From positions 7,349,001 to 7,413,000 of the forward strand of contig OZ020305.1 of assembly GCA_963971305.1 (NCBI GenBank): 64,000 nt of DNA, in the 5' to 3' direction. This document shows positions 62,601 to 64,000 of the stretch, piece by piece (the first letter of the stretch is position 1; each line of letters opens with the position of its first letter). The notes below the pieces were generated by a model, which saw only the letters and a list, made by a program, of their open reading frames with translations, searched no databases and was not told where the DNA came from. The DNA comes from Arcuatula senhousia. Taxonomy: Eukaryota > Mollusca > Bivalvia > Mytilida > Mytilidae. The position numbers were made by a program, and so were the translations under genes.

Positions 62601-64000
62601 GAATGTTCAGCTGGATATTTCTGTACCCAGGGTGCATCAGTGTCTACACCAACTGATGGAGTCACAGGAGATGAATGTTTGACAGGTGGATATTGTCCAC
62701 AAGGATCTAATTCTACAACACTGTGTCCACCAGGAACATATAATCCTACAAGAGGTAAAGCATTTAAAAAAATGAAGCAAATGGAACCTGTTTAAACCCT
62801 TCTTCTGAGCTGTTATATATTAAAGAAATTGACATACATGATGAATGATATCAGTCTTTTAAAGCACTTTTTATATTCAATGTTGAATAGGAAGCCATAG
62901 GTTTATTAACAAAACTTAAATAAGTCGCAGCGTAAAATTGCATCTTTCCTATAACATTTCACGATAAAATGTCATGTACATTCATTTGTATTTGAAATAC
63001 TTGTATTTAAATGTATATATTTGAACTATCATTTGCTTCTCCAGGTCTAACAGCAGAGACAGAATGTACAGACTGTGATGGTGGTCAGTATTGCCCCTTT
63101 AGTGGAATGACAGCTCCTCAGGGCAACTGTACCGCTGGGTATTACTGTTCGTCCAAATCCTCATCAGCCACGCCTACTGATGGCACCACAGGGAATGAAT
63201 GTCCGATCGGCAGTTACTGCCCTCAGGGTACAGCTGTACCCATACAATGTGAACCAGGGACATACACAGATACCAAACAGAACTATGAATGTCTACAATG
63301 TACACCAGGTAAGCATTACTGTAAACCAGGAAATTTTACGGCAGTTTTAGCTTCTCAATTTGCGCTTGGACAATGCTAGTCAAAAAATTAAACAGCGCAA
63401 ATGTATTTGTCTACCATTGTTGTCTGTTGCCAATAAGATTGCAGTGCAAATTTAAAATTCTGTCATCGCACCGCAAAAAAAGACATCGCGAAAATTTGAC
63501 AATTTACAGTACTATGTTCAAAGTATTGTATTTCACTTTGGATTTGGTCATAAATCAAGAATATTACCAATGAGTTATCAAATACATAATTCTAAAGAAT
63601 TTTTTGTTCCACAACTTATATGCTTTGATCACATTTGTCAGAAATAAAATGATTTGCAAGATTCTATCCTTCCTTTAAAAGTAATAAGTTGCTAAAATTC
63701 TTCCAAATCTTAAACAGTTACAAATAATTTTGTAACATTAATATTAATGTAATATTTTGGTTTTGTATCATGTTTTATGGTTTGTATTTAGATAATTCAT
63801 GACTTTTATTTTGTTTTAAGGCTACTTTTGTACACAAGGAAGTAACCCAGAGCCCTGCCCAGCCGGTTATTACTGCCCAGAGAGTACAGGGCATGTCTGG
63901 CAATCCTGCCCATCTGGAACTTTTAATCCAACAACAGGCCTAGCTAATGAGACTCAGTGTACCCAATGTACTGGAGGATTTTACTGTGAGGTCAAGAATC
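8560..64000 (+). CDS. Giant secreted VWA plus GCC2/GCC3 cysteine-rich repeat protein (gene span, 41 exons, 3' incomplete)
   Basis: This is the whole gene as far as the window reaches; its exons are listed separately. The reading frame joins across 40 introns without a stop and codes for at least 4,245 residues. Order of parts: signal peptide (about 1-19), VWA domain (about 31-210), then only short cysteine-rich modules of the GCC2/GCC3 or ephrin-receptor-like type to the end. Known biology: VWA domains bind ligands through a metal ion, and GCC2/GCC3 modules are extracellular and disulphide-bonded. I infer a huge extracellular matrix, mucus, cuticle or cell-surface adhesive protein; the actual role is unknown. 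Exons are clearly richer in GC than introns. I do not recognise a named orthologue, so no symbol is given. Exon boundaries rest on splice consensus and phase agreement, not transcripts. The stop codon and any C-terminal anchor or further domain lie outside the window. Confidence 0.9.
9185..9775 (+). CDS. Exon 2: von Willebrand factor A domain
   Basis: It encodes residues 21-217. The first beta strand and MIDAS motif read DVIFVMDESAS, with the DxSxS metal ligands at residues 35-39. The MIDAS threonine is probably in the NDTD stretch, and the third ligand is in LSDGISD. IRVGFVLF and VILIAVGIG are the other core strands. Two cysteines inside the domain (FTC and NLC) could pair. The domain is a single exon, a common arrangement for mobile extracellular VWA domains. 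The acceptor is TTGTTGTAG; the donor is the rare GC type, CAG|GCAAGT, in phase 1. The intact MIDAS suggests metal-dependent ligand binding. Confidence 0.93.
10063..10930. mobile_element. Family A element, degenerate copy with a nested insertion
   Basis: It starts AGCTCATTTGACGGAAGGCC and continues with GGCGTCCGTC, GAAGTTGTCAGTTTACCCCT and, after the insertion, TCATGTTTTGCGG and GTTTTCAGATAACCCCTTAT. The right terminus is lost. Positions about 10441-10757 do not belong to the family and look like a nested SINE. Confidence 0.6.
10441..10757 (-). mobile_element. Possible tRNA-derived SINE nested in family A
   Basis: The reverse complement of about 10650-10710 reads like a tRNA: an A-box-like TGGTTGGGTGG, then GTCGGTCTACTAATTTCAT, then a B-box-like GGGTTCGTGATTC. 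The tRNA-like head points to lower coordinates, where about 200 bases unrelated to the host repeat follow. The ends are uncertain. Confidence 0.45.
11326..11460 (-). mobile_element. Retroelement 3' end with (CTATTT)n tail
   Basis: On the minus strand the sequence runs into GGAATAAAGCTATTTCTATT, a polyadenylation-like AATAAA followed by a hexanucleotide tail, as at the 3' ends of some LINEs. Only this end is recognisable. The upstream border is approximate. Confidence 0.45.
11602..11630. repeat. Perfect 29-base palindrome (14-bp arms)
   Basis: Arms CATAGACCTGTATA and TATACAGGTCTATG around one central base. It lies inside intron 2 with no neighbouring gene to terminate. Confidence 0.9.
13321..13418. 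repeat. Perfect 98-bp palindrome
   Basis: Two 49-base arms mirror each other exactly around the centre of ACATGT. The arm begins TGTAAATAAATGTACC and runs through AAAACATCATTATACTTATA. There is no spacer and no mismatch that I can find. Confidence 0.93.
13877..14188. mobile_element. G-rich inverted-repeat element with internal minisatellite
   Basis: The left end ATGAGGGGGGTCAAGGGGGG and the right end CCCCCTTGCCCCCCCTCAT are inverted. Between them are about six degenerate units of AATAACAGATAACAGAGAAT. It is non-coding and MITE-like. Confidence 0.65.
14767..14899 (+). CDS. Exon 3: linker and first cysteine-rich module
   Basis: It encodes about 44 residues with C-x-C-x2-C-x3-C spacing (SCNCTACDANC), then SCSAGTYFD and CETCPQGY, the first clear GCC2/GCC3-like signature. 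It enters in phase 1 and leaves in phase 2 at TTA|GTAAGT. The codon completed by exon 4 is Tyr, giving the continuous QGYC expected of a module. It is flanked by the two longest introns of the gene. Confidence 0.85.
20772..20896. repeat. Two-copy tandem repeat, about 60 bp
   Basis: Both copies contain GTCAGGCATAGCAGAA and TTATTGTCTGGA. The second starts near 20831. Confidence 0.85.
23115..23275. repeat. Dispersed repeat, family F, copy 1
   Basis: It shares TTTCGTAACAG, CAGCAACTAC and TTGATATTTGG with the sequence at 40380-40535, and also AACAAAATCTGGCC with 43070-43082. The borders are not resolved. Confidence 0.55.
24882..25019. mobile_element. Family D foldback, internally deleted copy
   Basis: The left part GGTGGTTTCATTATCATTTT and the right end AATCCACAGTA match family D, as does CCCACGAAAAGG inside. 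At 138 bases it is shorter than the 212-base copies. Confidence 0.55.
25805..25821. repeat. Poly-G tract
   Basis: A run of G interrupted by one T, in intron 3. The length is likely unstable in assembly. Confidence 0.9.
26295..26867. mobile_element. Family C element with GTCCCCC...GGGGGAC ends and internal repeats
   Basis: The left end GTCCCCCACCCCAATGC and the right end ATGCGGCGGCGGGGGAC are imperfect inverted repeats. Inside, a unit with CACTTTGTGAGCGCAACTCC and GATGAAATTTTGTAGGAT occurs about three times. The design is like that of families A and B. Confidence 0.65.
27150..27167. repeat. Poly-C tract
   Basis: A homopolymer run of C in intron 3, preceded by CATGACTAC. Confidence 0.9.
28285..28436. 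repeat. Two-copy tandem repeat, about 75 bp
   Basis: Both copies contain ATGACCTTTCACTTTTGT and AATCTCAAGAGAAGGGG. The second starts near 28361. Confidence 0.85.
28721..28959 (+). CDS. Exon 4: GCC2/GCC3-type modules
   Basis: It encodes 80 residues with about two modules (ACSAGTANPNTGQSS, CTACATDFYSSSGAS, CTQCGAGTEANAG, CVNCGTGTYKATG) and ends CQTCPAG. It enters in phase 2 after CTTTCTAG and leaves in phase 1 at GCAG|GTGGGT. Decayed copies of its last part and of this donor follow in the intron. Confidence 0.9.
28960..29325 (+). pseudogene. Decayed tandem copies of the 3' end of exon 4 with its splice donor
   Basis: Directly after exon 4 the sequence contains about four further copies of a unit of roughly 75-90 bases. 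The unit includes AAGGCAACTGGTC, AGACTTGTCCAG, a GTGGGTA donor-like stretch and TTTAGACATGTCA. The copies start near 28990, 29075, 29160 and 29245. Coding similarity (K-A-T-G-Q-T-S-C-Q-T-C-P-A) is visible but frames and donors have decayed. They are not read as exons because no acceptor precedes them. Confidence 0.7.
29420..29632. mobile_element. Family D foldback, diverged full-length copy
   Basis: It starts GGAATGTGGTTTCATTATTC with GGGGTACCCATTTTTATGG, and ends AATCCACACTCTACAGTA. It is about 213 bases, the same length as the better preserved copies in introns 11 and 25. Confidence 0.6.
30487..31119 (+). CDS. Exon 5: array of style-I modules
   Basis: It encodes 211 residues and holds about four and a half modules in one exon, with a clear period of about 46-48 residues. 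Typical words are CTACAAGDYQASTG, CSSCTAGHECSD, CSDCATGTYSSAGAS and CTDCPAGSQCS. It opens with GSKCPSSGMTA, completing the glycine codon split with exon 4, and ends ACPSG at CAG|GTAACA. Entry and exit are both phase 1. Confidence 0.93.
31676..31816 (+). CDS. Exon 6: single style-I module
   Basis: It encodes 47 residues, exactly one module: GYYSSNGVSSCTQCPSG, QSC, NTCAKGTYSQAGEMTC, SNCNSG. The exon is symmetrical (phase 1 to phase 1) and both boundaries fall in the conserved glycine codon. Removing or duplicating it would keep the frame. Acceptor AATTAAG, donor CAG|GTAAGG. Confidence 0.9.
32098..32244 (+). CDS. Exon 7: single style-I module
   Basis: It encodes 49 residues: GYYSDSTGADLCTICPAG, NDCTDPAVTPTSCSAGTY and CVTCPSG. 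It is symmetrical 1-1. The sequence after the third cysteine (TDPAVTPT) is closest to exon 11 (TDPTVTPT), so these two share a more recent ancestor than their immediate neighbours. Acceptor TATCAAG, donor CAG|GTAAAC. Confidence 0.9.
32603..32743 (+). CDS. Exon 8: single style-I module
   Basis: It encodes 47 residues: GTYSTTGSNICTICPAG, SSCSGTGTVSSCVGGTYSPAGETTC and LNCNTG. It is symmetrical 1-1. Its tail (AGETTCLNCNTG) resembles that of exon 6 (AGEMTCSNCNSG). Acceptor CTACCAAG, donor CAG|GTAATT. Confidence 0.88.
33083..33223 (+). CDS. Exon 9: single style-I module (twin of exon 10)
   Basis: It encodes 47 residues: GYYSSAGSSSCTICPAG, QDCSDQSVATPCAAGTF, SNVGDSGCTNCPTG. It is symmetrical 1-1. 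It differs from exon 10 at only a handful of residues, so the pair is a recent tandem duplication. Acceptor TATTTCAG, donor CAG|GTGAAT. Confidence 0.92.
33610..33750 (+). CDS. Exon 10: single style-I module (twin of exon 9)
   Basis: It encodes 47 residues: GYYSSAGSGSCTMCPAG, QNCSDQSVASPCAAGTF, SNAGDSGCTNCPTG. It has the same length and phases as exon 9. Acceptor ATGTTTCAG, donor CAG|GTAGGA. Confidence 0.92.
34033..34179 (+). CDS. Exon 11: single style-I module
   Basis: It encodes 49 residues: GYYSDSPASTSCTICPAG, SDCTDPTVTPTQCLAGTFSLEG, CSNCPSG. It is symmetrical 1-1 and most like exon 7. Acceptor TTCTTTAG, donor CAG|GTAAAT. Confidence 0.92.
34797..35008. mobile_element. Family D foldback, 212 bp
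   Basis: It starts TACTGTGAATTCATTTATTT and ends ATAATGAAACCACAGTA. It contains TTCGTGGTTGACTTACACC and CCCACGAATA. The two halves are inverted relative to each other. Confidence 0.7.
35106..35255 (+). CDS. Exon 12: single style-I module
   Basis: It encodes 50 residues: GFYSMNISDSCTPCPVG, KDCSAPLNGTELSDCSPGFYSLLG, CQSCPSG. It is symmetrical 1-1 with two sequons (NIS and NGT). It is the most diverged of the single-module exons. Acceptor TTGAAG, donor CAG|GTAGTT. Confidence 0.88.
35256..36609. other. Intron 12 (1.35 kb), nothing recognised
   Basis: It has a canonical donor and acceptor. The open frames on both strands near 35362-35754 overlap each other and show no family features. Confidence 0.6.
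36610..37095 (+). CDS. Exon 13: array of style-I modules
   Basis: It encodes 162 residues with about three and a half modules: GYYSSSAGSGSCTQCTAG, CRDCPAGFKCDTTTTATPTEC, CTQCPAGHKCTTTASTPVQC, CTPCEAGKKCPSDGM. It ends CSQCTQG. It is symmetrical 1-1. Acceptor CATTGTAG, donor AAG|GTAGGA. Confidence 0.92.
38244..38332 (+). CDS. Exon 14: partial module
   Basis: It encodes 29 whole codons after the split glycine: HYCNDPTVVPTPCAAGTHQDIRG and then SCKN. It leaves in phase 0 at AAT|GTGAGA, breaking the phase-1 pattern. The next exon starts directly with CPSG, so the module continues without a gap. Confidence 0.85.
38691..39822. mobile_element. Family B inverted-repeat-ended element, copy 1, with a 182-bp internal array
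   Basis: It starts GTCTCGCCTGCGACGAATAG and ends GGTACCGGCAGGCGAGAC: inverted tips GTCTCGCCTGC/GGCAGGCGAGAC. After GGTATTACTTTGCGGCGGC the interior is five to six head-to-tail copies of a 182-base unit (landmarks CGTAAACTTTTTTGTAAGAC, GCTAGGCATCTGATATTTGG, CAGTGACTCTGTGAACTTA), starting at 38757, 38939, 39121, 39303 and onwards. It is non-coding; the minus-strand frames there repeat because the unit repeats. Confidence 0.88.
39973..40086 (+). CDS. Exon 15: one module, phase 0 to 0
   Basis: It encodes 38 residues: CPSGYYADSTGAITCTICPAG, then SSCADATLAPVPCVAGE. The boundary lies after Gly-Glu, where exon 16 continues with YSSSG. Acceptor CATTTCAG, donor GAA|GTAAGT. Confidence 0.9.
40380..40560. 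repeat. Dispersed repeat, family F, copy 2
   Basis: It shares CAGCAACTAC..TCACAGCC and TTGATATTTGGTATACAGCA with the copy in intron 3. A third fragment (TGTTTAACAAAATCTAGCCA) is at about 43066-43110. Confidence 0.55.
40708..40788 (+). CDS. Exon 16: short module exon, phase 0 to 0
   Basis: It encodes 27 residues: YSSSGATSCTSCPAG, SVCTGGALTTCN. It is the shortest exon after the signal peptide exon and its module lacks the usual acidic loop. Acceptor TTTTACAG, donor AAT|GTAAGT. Confidence 0.88.
41072..41302 (+). CDS. Exon 17: style-I modules, phase 0 to 0
   Basis: It encodes 77 residues: TGEYVDGSTCTDCPQGYYC, KIMCPSGSYQDLTKQTSC, KDCPAGQKCTDSPPITPVDC, then GYYSLLGEVACT. QGYYCPTPSSG is an early occurrence of the YYCP word that dominates later exons. 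Acceptor CATTTTAG, donor ACA|GTAAGT. Confidence 0.9.
41396..41640 (-). mobile_element. Retroelement 3' end with (TTC)n tail
   Basis: On the minus strand the sequence ends GGATAATAAAGAGTTCTTCT with a TTC-repeat tail, parallel to the 3' end at 11326-11460. The upstream part carries no intact coding sequence. Confidence 0.45.
41816..41984 (+). CDS. Exon 18: style-I module, phase 0 to 1
   Basis: It encodes 56 residues: LCPEGFYTTSTQSSSC, TQCPAGKYCFDGSTYLTTAVNC, PAGEYSPLGASTCSPCSTG. It returns the frame to phase 1. Acceptor TTTTTCAG, donor CAG|GTAATG. Confidence 0.9.
42120..42260. mobile_element. Probable family D foldback fragment
   Basis: GGACTCTTAAATTCATGG on the left and GAAACCCCACAAATAATACA on the right are inverted and resemble family D ends. 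Borders are approximate. Confidence 0.4.
42372..42969. mobile_element. Family B element, copy 2
   Basis: It starts GTCTCGGCTGCGATGAAAAG and ends GGTGCCAGCAGGCAAGAC, with the same 182-base type of internal unit as copy 1 (about three copies). GGCGACGGCGGCGGCGGCG lies inside the left end. Confidence 0.85.
43130..43248 (+). CDS. Exon 19: style-I module, phase 1 to 0
   Basis: It encodes 39 whole codons after the split glycine: YYSSAGASSCSLCPQG, KTCIDPSNTPADCATGYYSTEGV. It leaves in phase 0 at GTG|GTATGT. The module is completed by exon 20 (NTACVICPAG). Confidence 0.9.
43457..43645 (+). CDS. Exon 20: style-I modules, phase 0 to 0
   Basis: It encodes 63 residues: NTACVICPAGFSCTTGALPV, CGTGTFAAPEGQATC, ADCPTGQSCLDPAVAPVNC, GPGFYSPQ. 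Acceptor TTTTCCAG, donor CAG|GTAAGG. Confidence 0.9.
44085..44335 (+). CDS. Exon 21: style-I modules, phase 0 to 2
   Basis: It encodes 83 whole codons: GTSTCLLCPAGKEC, CASGSYSLAGDDNC, QTCPIGKFCPFPSIAPINC, GVGGQVSCTDCPAGSYC. It ends in phase 2 at CTAG|GTGATT. The split serine codon is completed by the T that opens exon 22. A (TA)n tract follows the donor at once. Confidence 0.87.
44341..44364. repeat. (TA)n microsatellite
   Basis: A pure TA dinucleotide run of about 12 units starts a few bases after the exon 21 donor. It is probably length-polymorphic. Confidence 0.9.
44778..45001 (+). CDS. Exon 22: style-I modules, phase 2 to 1
   Basis: It encodes about 74 residues: AVTGTCGVGEYSLAKSTSC, TVCPAGYSCLTTTVSPVIC, TAGTYALGGATSC, TPCPAGQACPSTTSTSG, NCPAG. 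Acceptor CATTTCAG, donor GCTG|GTAAGG. Style-I modules continue into exon 23. Confidence 0.9.
45350..45600. repeat. Probable dispersed repeat fragment
   Basis: TACAGGCATTTCAAAAGAAA, GGTCGGTTAAACCAGG and CCAAACCTCCCTCTT resemble a common mussel interspersed repeat that I recall. The minus-strand open frame here is not supported as a gene. Confidence 0.35.
45666..46549. mobile_element. Family B element, copy 3, with a different internal array
   Basis: Ends as in copy 1 (GTCTCGCCTGCGAAGCAGAG and GGTGCCGGCAGGCGAGAC) and the same GTGTTACTTTACCGGCGGC start. The interior is four copies of an unrelated unit of about 175 bases (GAGCACCTCCATATCTCAAG, AACTATAGGTCCTAGGTTGA, CATCTTTTGACCTTGACC). Confidence 0.88.
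46630..48115. mobile_element. Family A element, copy 4, with a long internal unit
   Basis: It starts AGCTCACCTGACCCGAAGGG and ends TCAGGTGAGCGATTCAGGCT then CCTGGGAGCCTCTTGTTT. Inside are three copies, plus a partial one, of a unit of about 490 bases (CACTGAAGGGATTGCATTGA, TACTTGGTATACATGATCTT, AAAAATAGAACAGGGGGGTC). It lies just upstream of exon 23. Confidence 0.85.
48182..49951 (+). CDS. Exon 23: 590-residue multi-module exon containing the style switch
   Basis: The longest exon. Its first part continues style-I modules (CTVCPAGKACSSTTSNTETDC, CTSCPAGTTCPQTDG, CVECPAGYACPNK). From about 48970 it changes to style II: SLGYYCTDGKVETPCPAGTYG, QGYYCPEGT, RGHYCPQGS, AGHYCESGTHTPTPC, GHYCPAGTA. 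NLT sequons appear with the second style. It is symmetrical 1-1 with acceptor TTTTCAG and donor GATG|GTGAGT. Lack of introns over 1.8 kb contrasts with the one-module exons upstream. Confidence 0.95.
50202..50262. repeat. Short dispersed repeat around ACTTATTCCACATCTC
   Basis: GTAGGTTGTGTTGCGTATAT then ACACTTATTCCACATCTCAT. Related copies are at 4185-4225 and, reversed, at 11326-11345 and 20152-20210. Confidence 0.6.
50380..50521 (+). CDS. Exon 24: style-II module
   Basis: It encodes 47 residues: TPQGDSYPCHAGSYNNLTG, WEQCKDCWKGHYC, PQASVLPTVCPA. An NLT sequon is present. It enters in phase 1 and leaves in phase 2 at CCTGC|GTAAGT, the Ala codon being completed by exon 25. Confidence 0.88.
50977..52700 (+). 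CDS. Exon 25: 575-residue array of style-II modules
   Basis: Second longest exon, made of about a dozen style-II half-modules: CSSCSAGSYCPG, GHYCPRGDVNPYPVPC, GGYYCPLGTGPPDSYPC, GYFCVSGSTFPQPC, GYYCDGIGRTEPTDVC, GYYCPLGSENPTPC, GHYCTSGSNTTTPVG. Words such as GLTxPxGDC mark the boundary between halves. Sequons (NLT, NYS, NTT, NGT, NGS, NST) recur in the loops. Acceptor TTTTTCAG, donor CAG|GTAAAT; phase 2 to 1. Confidence 0.95.
52749..52960. mobile_element. Family D foldback, best-preserved 212-bp copy
   Basis: It starts TACTGTGGTTTCATTATTAT and ends AAATAAGTGAATCCACAGTA. GGTACTAATTTTCGTGG near the left and CCACGAAAATTGGTACC near the right are inverted. The middle carries further CCACGAAA words. 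Confidence 0.8.
53305..53496 (+). CDS. Exon 26: style-II module
   Basis: It encodes 64 residues: TPIPCPNGQFMNRTG, CFDCPAGYYCTNAQEPLLC, KGYYCPGNTTADLSPC, PRGTYNPILG. It contains NRT and NTT sequons and is symmetrical 1-1. Acceptor TTTTTCAG, donor TTGG|GTAAGA. Confidence 0.92.
53826..53960 (+). CDS. Exon 27: style-II half-module
   Basis: It encodes 45 residues: ARYESDCKPCAGGYYCDKL, then an acidic loop with an NNT sequon, and GLCSAGFYCKSG. It is symmetrical 1-1. Acceptor TTACCAG, donor CAG|GTATAT. Confidence 0.9.
53982..54400. mobile_element. Family D foldback split by a nested foldback
   Basis: It starts TACTGTGGAATTATTTATTT and its right part is AACCCACAAATACTAATGAA. The inside is interrupted by the 195-bp element at 54158. 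Confidence 0.55.
54158..54352. mobile_element. Nested 195-bp element with perfect 15-bp inverted ends (family E)
   Basis: The ends CCTAGATTCTCATCC and GGATGAGAATCTAGG are perfect inverted repeats. Subterminal GGGGTGGGTGGGCAAAT and TTGGGCGGGAGAGG are G-rich. It is non-coding. Confidence 0.75.
54505..54771 (+). CDS. Exon 28: one full style-II module
   Basis: It encodes 89 residues, close to one full style-II period: VNVSNPTDGTTSGLGGPC, AGSYCLQGTEDPTPC, CKLGQYCGSENLTDATGPC, RGFYCYRGNNVPDPTG. Three sequons (NVS, NTT, NLT). It is symmetrical 1-1. Acceptor ATTACAG, donor CAG|GTAAAA. Confidence 0.93.
55338..55694 (+). CDS. Exon 29: style-II modules
   Basis: It encodes 119 residues: DEPAIGGPCPVSHYCPEGT, CAECPAGYFCNENTTTY, GHYCPNGTKYHDKYPC, CTQCTAGTYCGTEGLAAPT, QCDAG. 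It is symmetrical 1-1 with three sequons (NIT, NTT, NGT). Acceptor TTGACAG, donor CAG|GTATGT. Confidence 0.93.
56042..56221 (+). CDS. Exon 30: style-II module with CxCP loop
   Basis: It encodes 60 residues: YFCVIGAWSATPTDYNNFT, GDCLCPSNSTGGMCQPGYYC, PQGSHEPTLCEEGSFC. The DCLCPSNSTGG loop recurs in exon 36 as DCFCPANQTGG, so it is a distinct submodule that follows a GAWSxxPT word both times. It is symmetrical 1-1. Confidence 0.92.
56854..56970 (+). CDS. Exon 31: style-II half-module
   Basis: It encodes 39 residues: LGAVTGSCKAGYYCARGSD, REDPTDSVTGDICPAGRYCG. It is symmetrical 1-1 between a CAG acceptor and a TGTG|GTATGT donor. Confidence 0.9.
57487..57639 (+). CDS. Exon 32: style-II half-module
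   Basis: It encodes 51 residues: IGTTSNQAKCPIGKYSNKTG, CTDCTQGYYCETEGLTEPTG, PCAEG. It contains an NKT sequon and is symmetrical 1-1. Acceptor CTTGTAG, donor AAG|GTATGT. A partial copy of its 3' end follows. Confidence 0.92.
57664..57697 (+). pseudogene. Partial duplicate of the exon 32 3' end and donor
   Basis: About 25 bases inside the intron the sequence repeats the last part of exon 32 (AACAGGACCTTGTGCTGAAG) followed by GTAATG, a second usable-looking donor. No acceptor lies before it, so it is a relic or a potential alternative donor, not an exon. Confidence 0.65.
58067..58225 (+). CDS. Exon 33: style-II module
   Basis: It encodes 53 residues: YYCPTGQSIQNPPAYICPTG, HYCPQGSHAEIDCPSGTYQD, TCKECVAG. 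It is symmetrical 1-1. Closely similar modules are in exon 38 (YYCPEGQNVSSPAAYVCTPG). Confidence 0.93.
58553..58768 (+). CDS. Exon 34: style-II module
   Basis: It encodes 72 residues: FYCDIVNTPVTTYTSYPC, KGYFCPNGTQTSNQYPC, AGTYNPYFQQESEDQC, CDTGKYCDTPGRQTVTG. It is symmetrical 1-1. Acceptor CATTTTAG, donor CAG|GTAGGG. Confidence 0.93.
59166..59415 (+). CDS. Exon 35: full style-II module, phase 1 to 2
   Basis: It encodes about 83 residues: DCDAGYFCKNGSASATPIDG, ITGERCPEGHYCLAGTTDPTPC, WSNSTGLATQAECQSC, GGFYCNVLGINQPSG, PCNA. It leaves in phase 2 at CTAG|GTAAGA, and exon 36 completes the serine codon. Confidence 0.92.
59738..60915 (+). CDS. Exon 36: 393-residue array of style-II modules
   Basis: Multi-module exon: YYCSGGASTPAPNDGGVTG, AGHYCPEGTAVPIPC, GGYFCDVTNATAVTGEC, GYYCTSGSDMQSPD, GHYCIQKTVTPTPC, GFYCLLGAQSPNNPVVD, GNYCPNGTSYPLGC, GHYCPEGTAFSTQYPC and the DCFCPANQTGGQC loop. 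Sequons are frequent (NCT, NAT, NGT, NST, NYS, NQT). Phase 2 to 1. Acceptor ATTTTAG, donor GGAG|GTAAAT. Confidence 0.95.
61172..61405 (+). CDS. Exon 37: style-II module
   Basis: It encodes 78 residues: SYCGFVGLSNVTAPCDAG, FYCTLAATRPDPQNDATGG, GHYCPQGTAVPEACPPG, YFTNATGNTDFSGC, KLCTEG. It is symmetrical 1-1. The donor AAG|GTTTGT is weaker than its neighbours, but exon 38 continues the module in frame. Confidence 0.9.
61788..61975 (+). CDS. Exon 38: style-II module, phase 1 to 0
   Basis: It encodes 62 whole codons after the split glycine: YYCESSGLSQPTAQCSAG, YYCPEGQNVSSPAAYVC, GHYCPVGSAVLTSC, SGTYQDEFGK. It leaves in phase 0 at AAG|GTCAGT, the only phase-0 donor in the style-II part. Exon 39 resumes with ATCKTCPEG. 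Confidence 0.9.
62343..62754 (+). CDS. Exon 39: style-II modules, phase 0 to 1
   Basis: It encodes 137 whole codons: ATCKTCPEGYYCDGTMQND, APCQPGYYCPSGTKLSTEFG, GGMYCETSGLSAPTAEC, GYFCTQGASVSTPTDGVTG, GGYCPQGSNSTTLC, GTYNPTRG. Acceptor AAATGTAG, donor AGAG|GTAAAG. Confidence 0.93.
63045..63308 (+). CDS. Exon 40: one full style-II module
   Basis: It encodes 88 residues: LTAETECTDCDGGQYCPFSG, MTAPQGNCTAGYYCSSKSSS, TPTDGTTGNECPIGSYC, PQGTAVPIQCEPGTYTDT, CLQCTPG. It is symmetrical 1-1. The donor CAG|GTAAGC is only a few bases from a foldback element, and the frame stays open for about 20 codons into the intron. Confidence 0.92.
63317..63511. mobile_element. Foldback element next to the exon 40 donor
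   Basis: TACTGTAAACCAGGAAATTTT on the left and AAAATTTGACAATTTACAGTA on the right share TACTGTAAA/TTTACAGTA tips and inverted AATTTT blocks. It begins eight bases after the exon 40 boundary. It resembles family D in design but not in sequence. Confidence 0.55.
63821..64000 (+). CDS. Exon 41: style-II module, cut by the window end
   Basis: It encodes at least 60 residues: YFCTQGSNPEPCPAGYYC, PESTGHVWQSCPSGTFNPTTG, CTQCTGGFYCEVKN. The exon has no stop and is still open at the last base, so the gene continues downstream. Acceptor TTTTAAG. Confidence 0.92.

Overview
The window is animal nuclear DNA, most likely from a bivalve mollusc, possibly a mussel-like pteriomorph. The evidence is AT-rich sequence, one gene of at least 41 exons with canonical splice sites, and interspersed repeats with termini I associate with bivalve genomes (AGCTCACCTGG...CCAGGTGAGC, GTCTCGCCTGC...GGCAGGCGAGAC, and foldbacks carrying AATTTTCGTGG). 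The species assignment is inference. I see no bacterial-type genes, rRNA genes, CRISPR arrays or plus/minus-strand gene neighbours.

Layout. Positions 1-8559 are 5' flank: a 346-bp tandem duplication, one copy of which carries a retroelement tail; a 47-bp minisatellite (2040-3165 and 4215-5750) split by an inverted-repeat-ended element; a four-copy 147-bp repeat; a second copy of that element; and a second retroelement tail. From 8560 to the end of the window runs a single plus-strand gene. I assembled 41 coding exons by eye. Splice phases agree at every junction and give 12,736 coding bases (4,245 codons plus one base). The 3' end lies beyond the window.

The protein begins with a signal peptide (exon 1) and one von Willebrand factor A domain with an intact MIDAS (exon 2). 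It continues as an uninterrupted chain of short cysteine-rich modules of the GCC2/GCC3 (ephrin-receptor-like) type. Two module styles follow each other: GYYS..G..SC..CPAG..C modules up to the middle of exon 23, then longer HYCP.GT..P.PCP.GTY modules with many N-glycosylation sequons. The natural reading is a very large secreted or surface-exposed adhesive or extracellular-matrix protein. No membrane anchor or other domain is visible in this window.

The first introns are long (5.0 kb and 13.8 kb) and hold no gene I can support. They and the later introns are filled with non-autonomous inverted-repeat elements, foldbacks, small tandem repeats and palindromes. Introns between exons 4 and 41 not listed separately are AT-rich and hold nothing else I recognise. 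The most notable observations are single-module exons duplicated in tandem, decayed copies of exon 3' ends just downstream of two exons, element families with conserved ends but unrelated interiors, an empty-site/filled-site insertion pair, a perfect 98-bp palindrome, and about 30 AP-1-like TGACTCA words in the minisatellite 5' of the gene.
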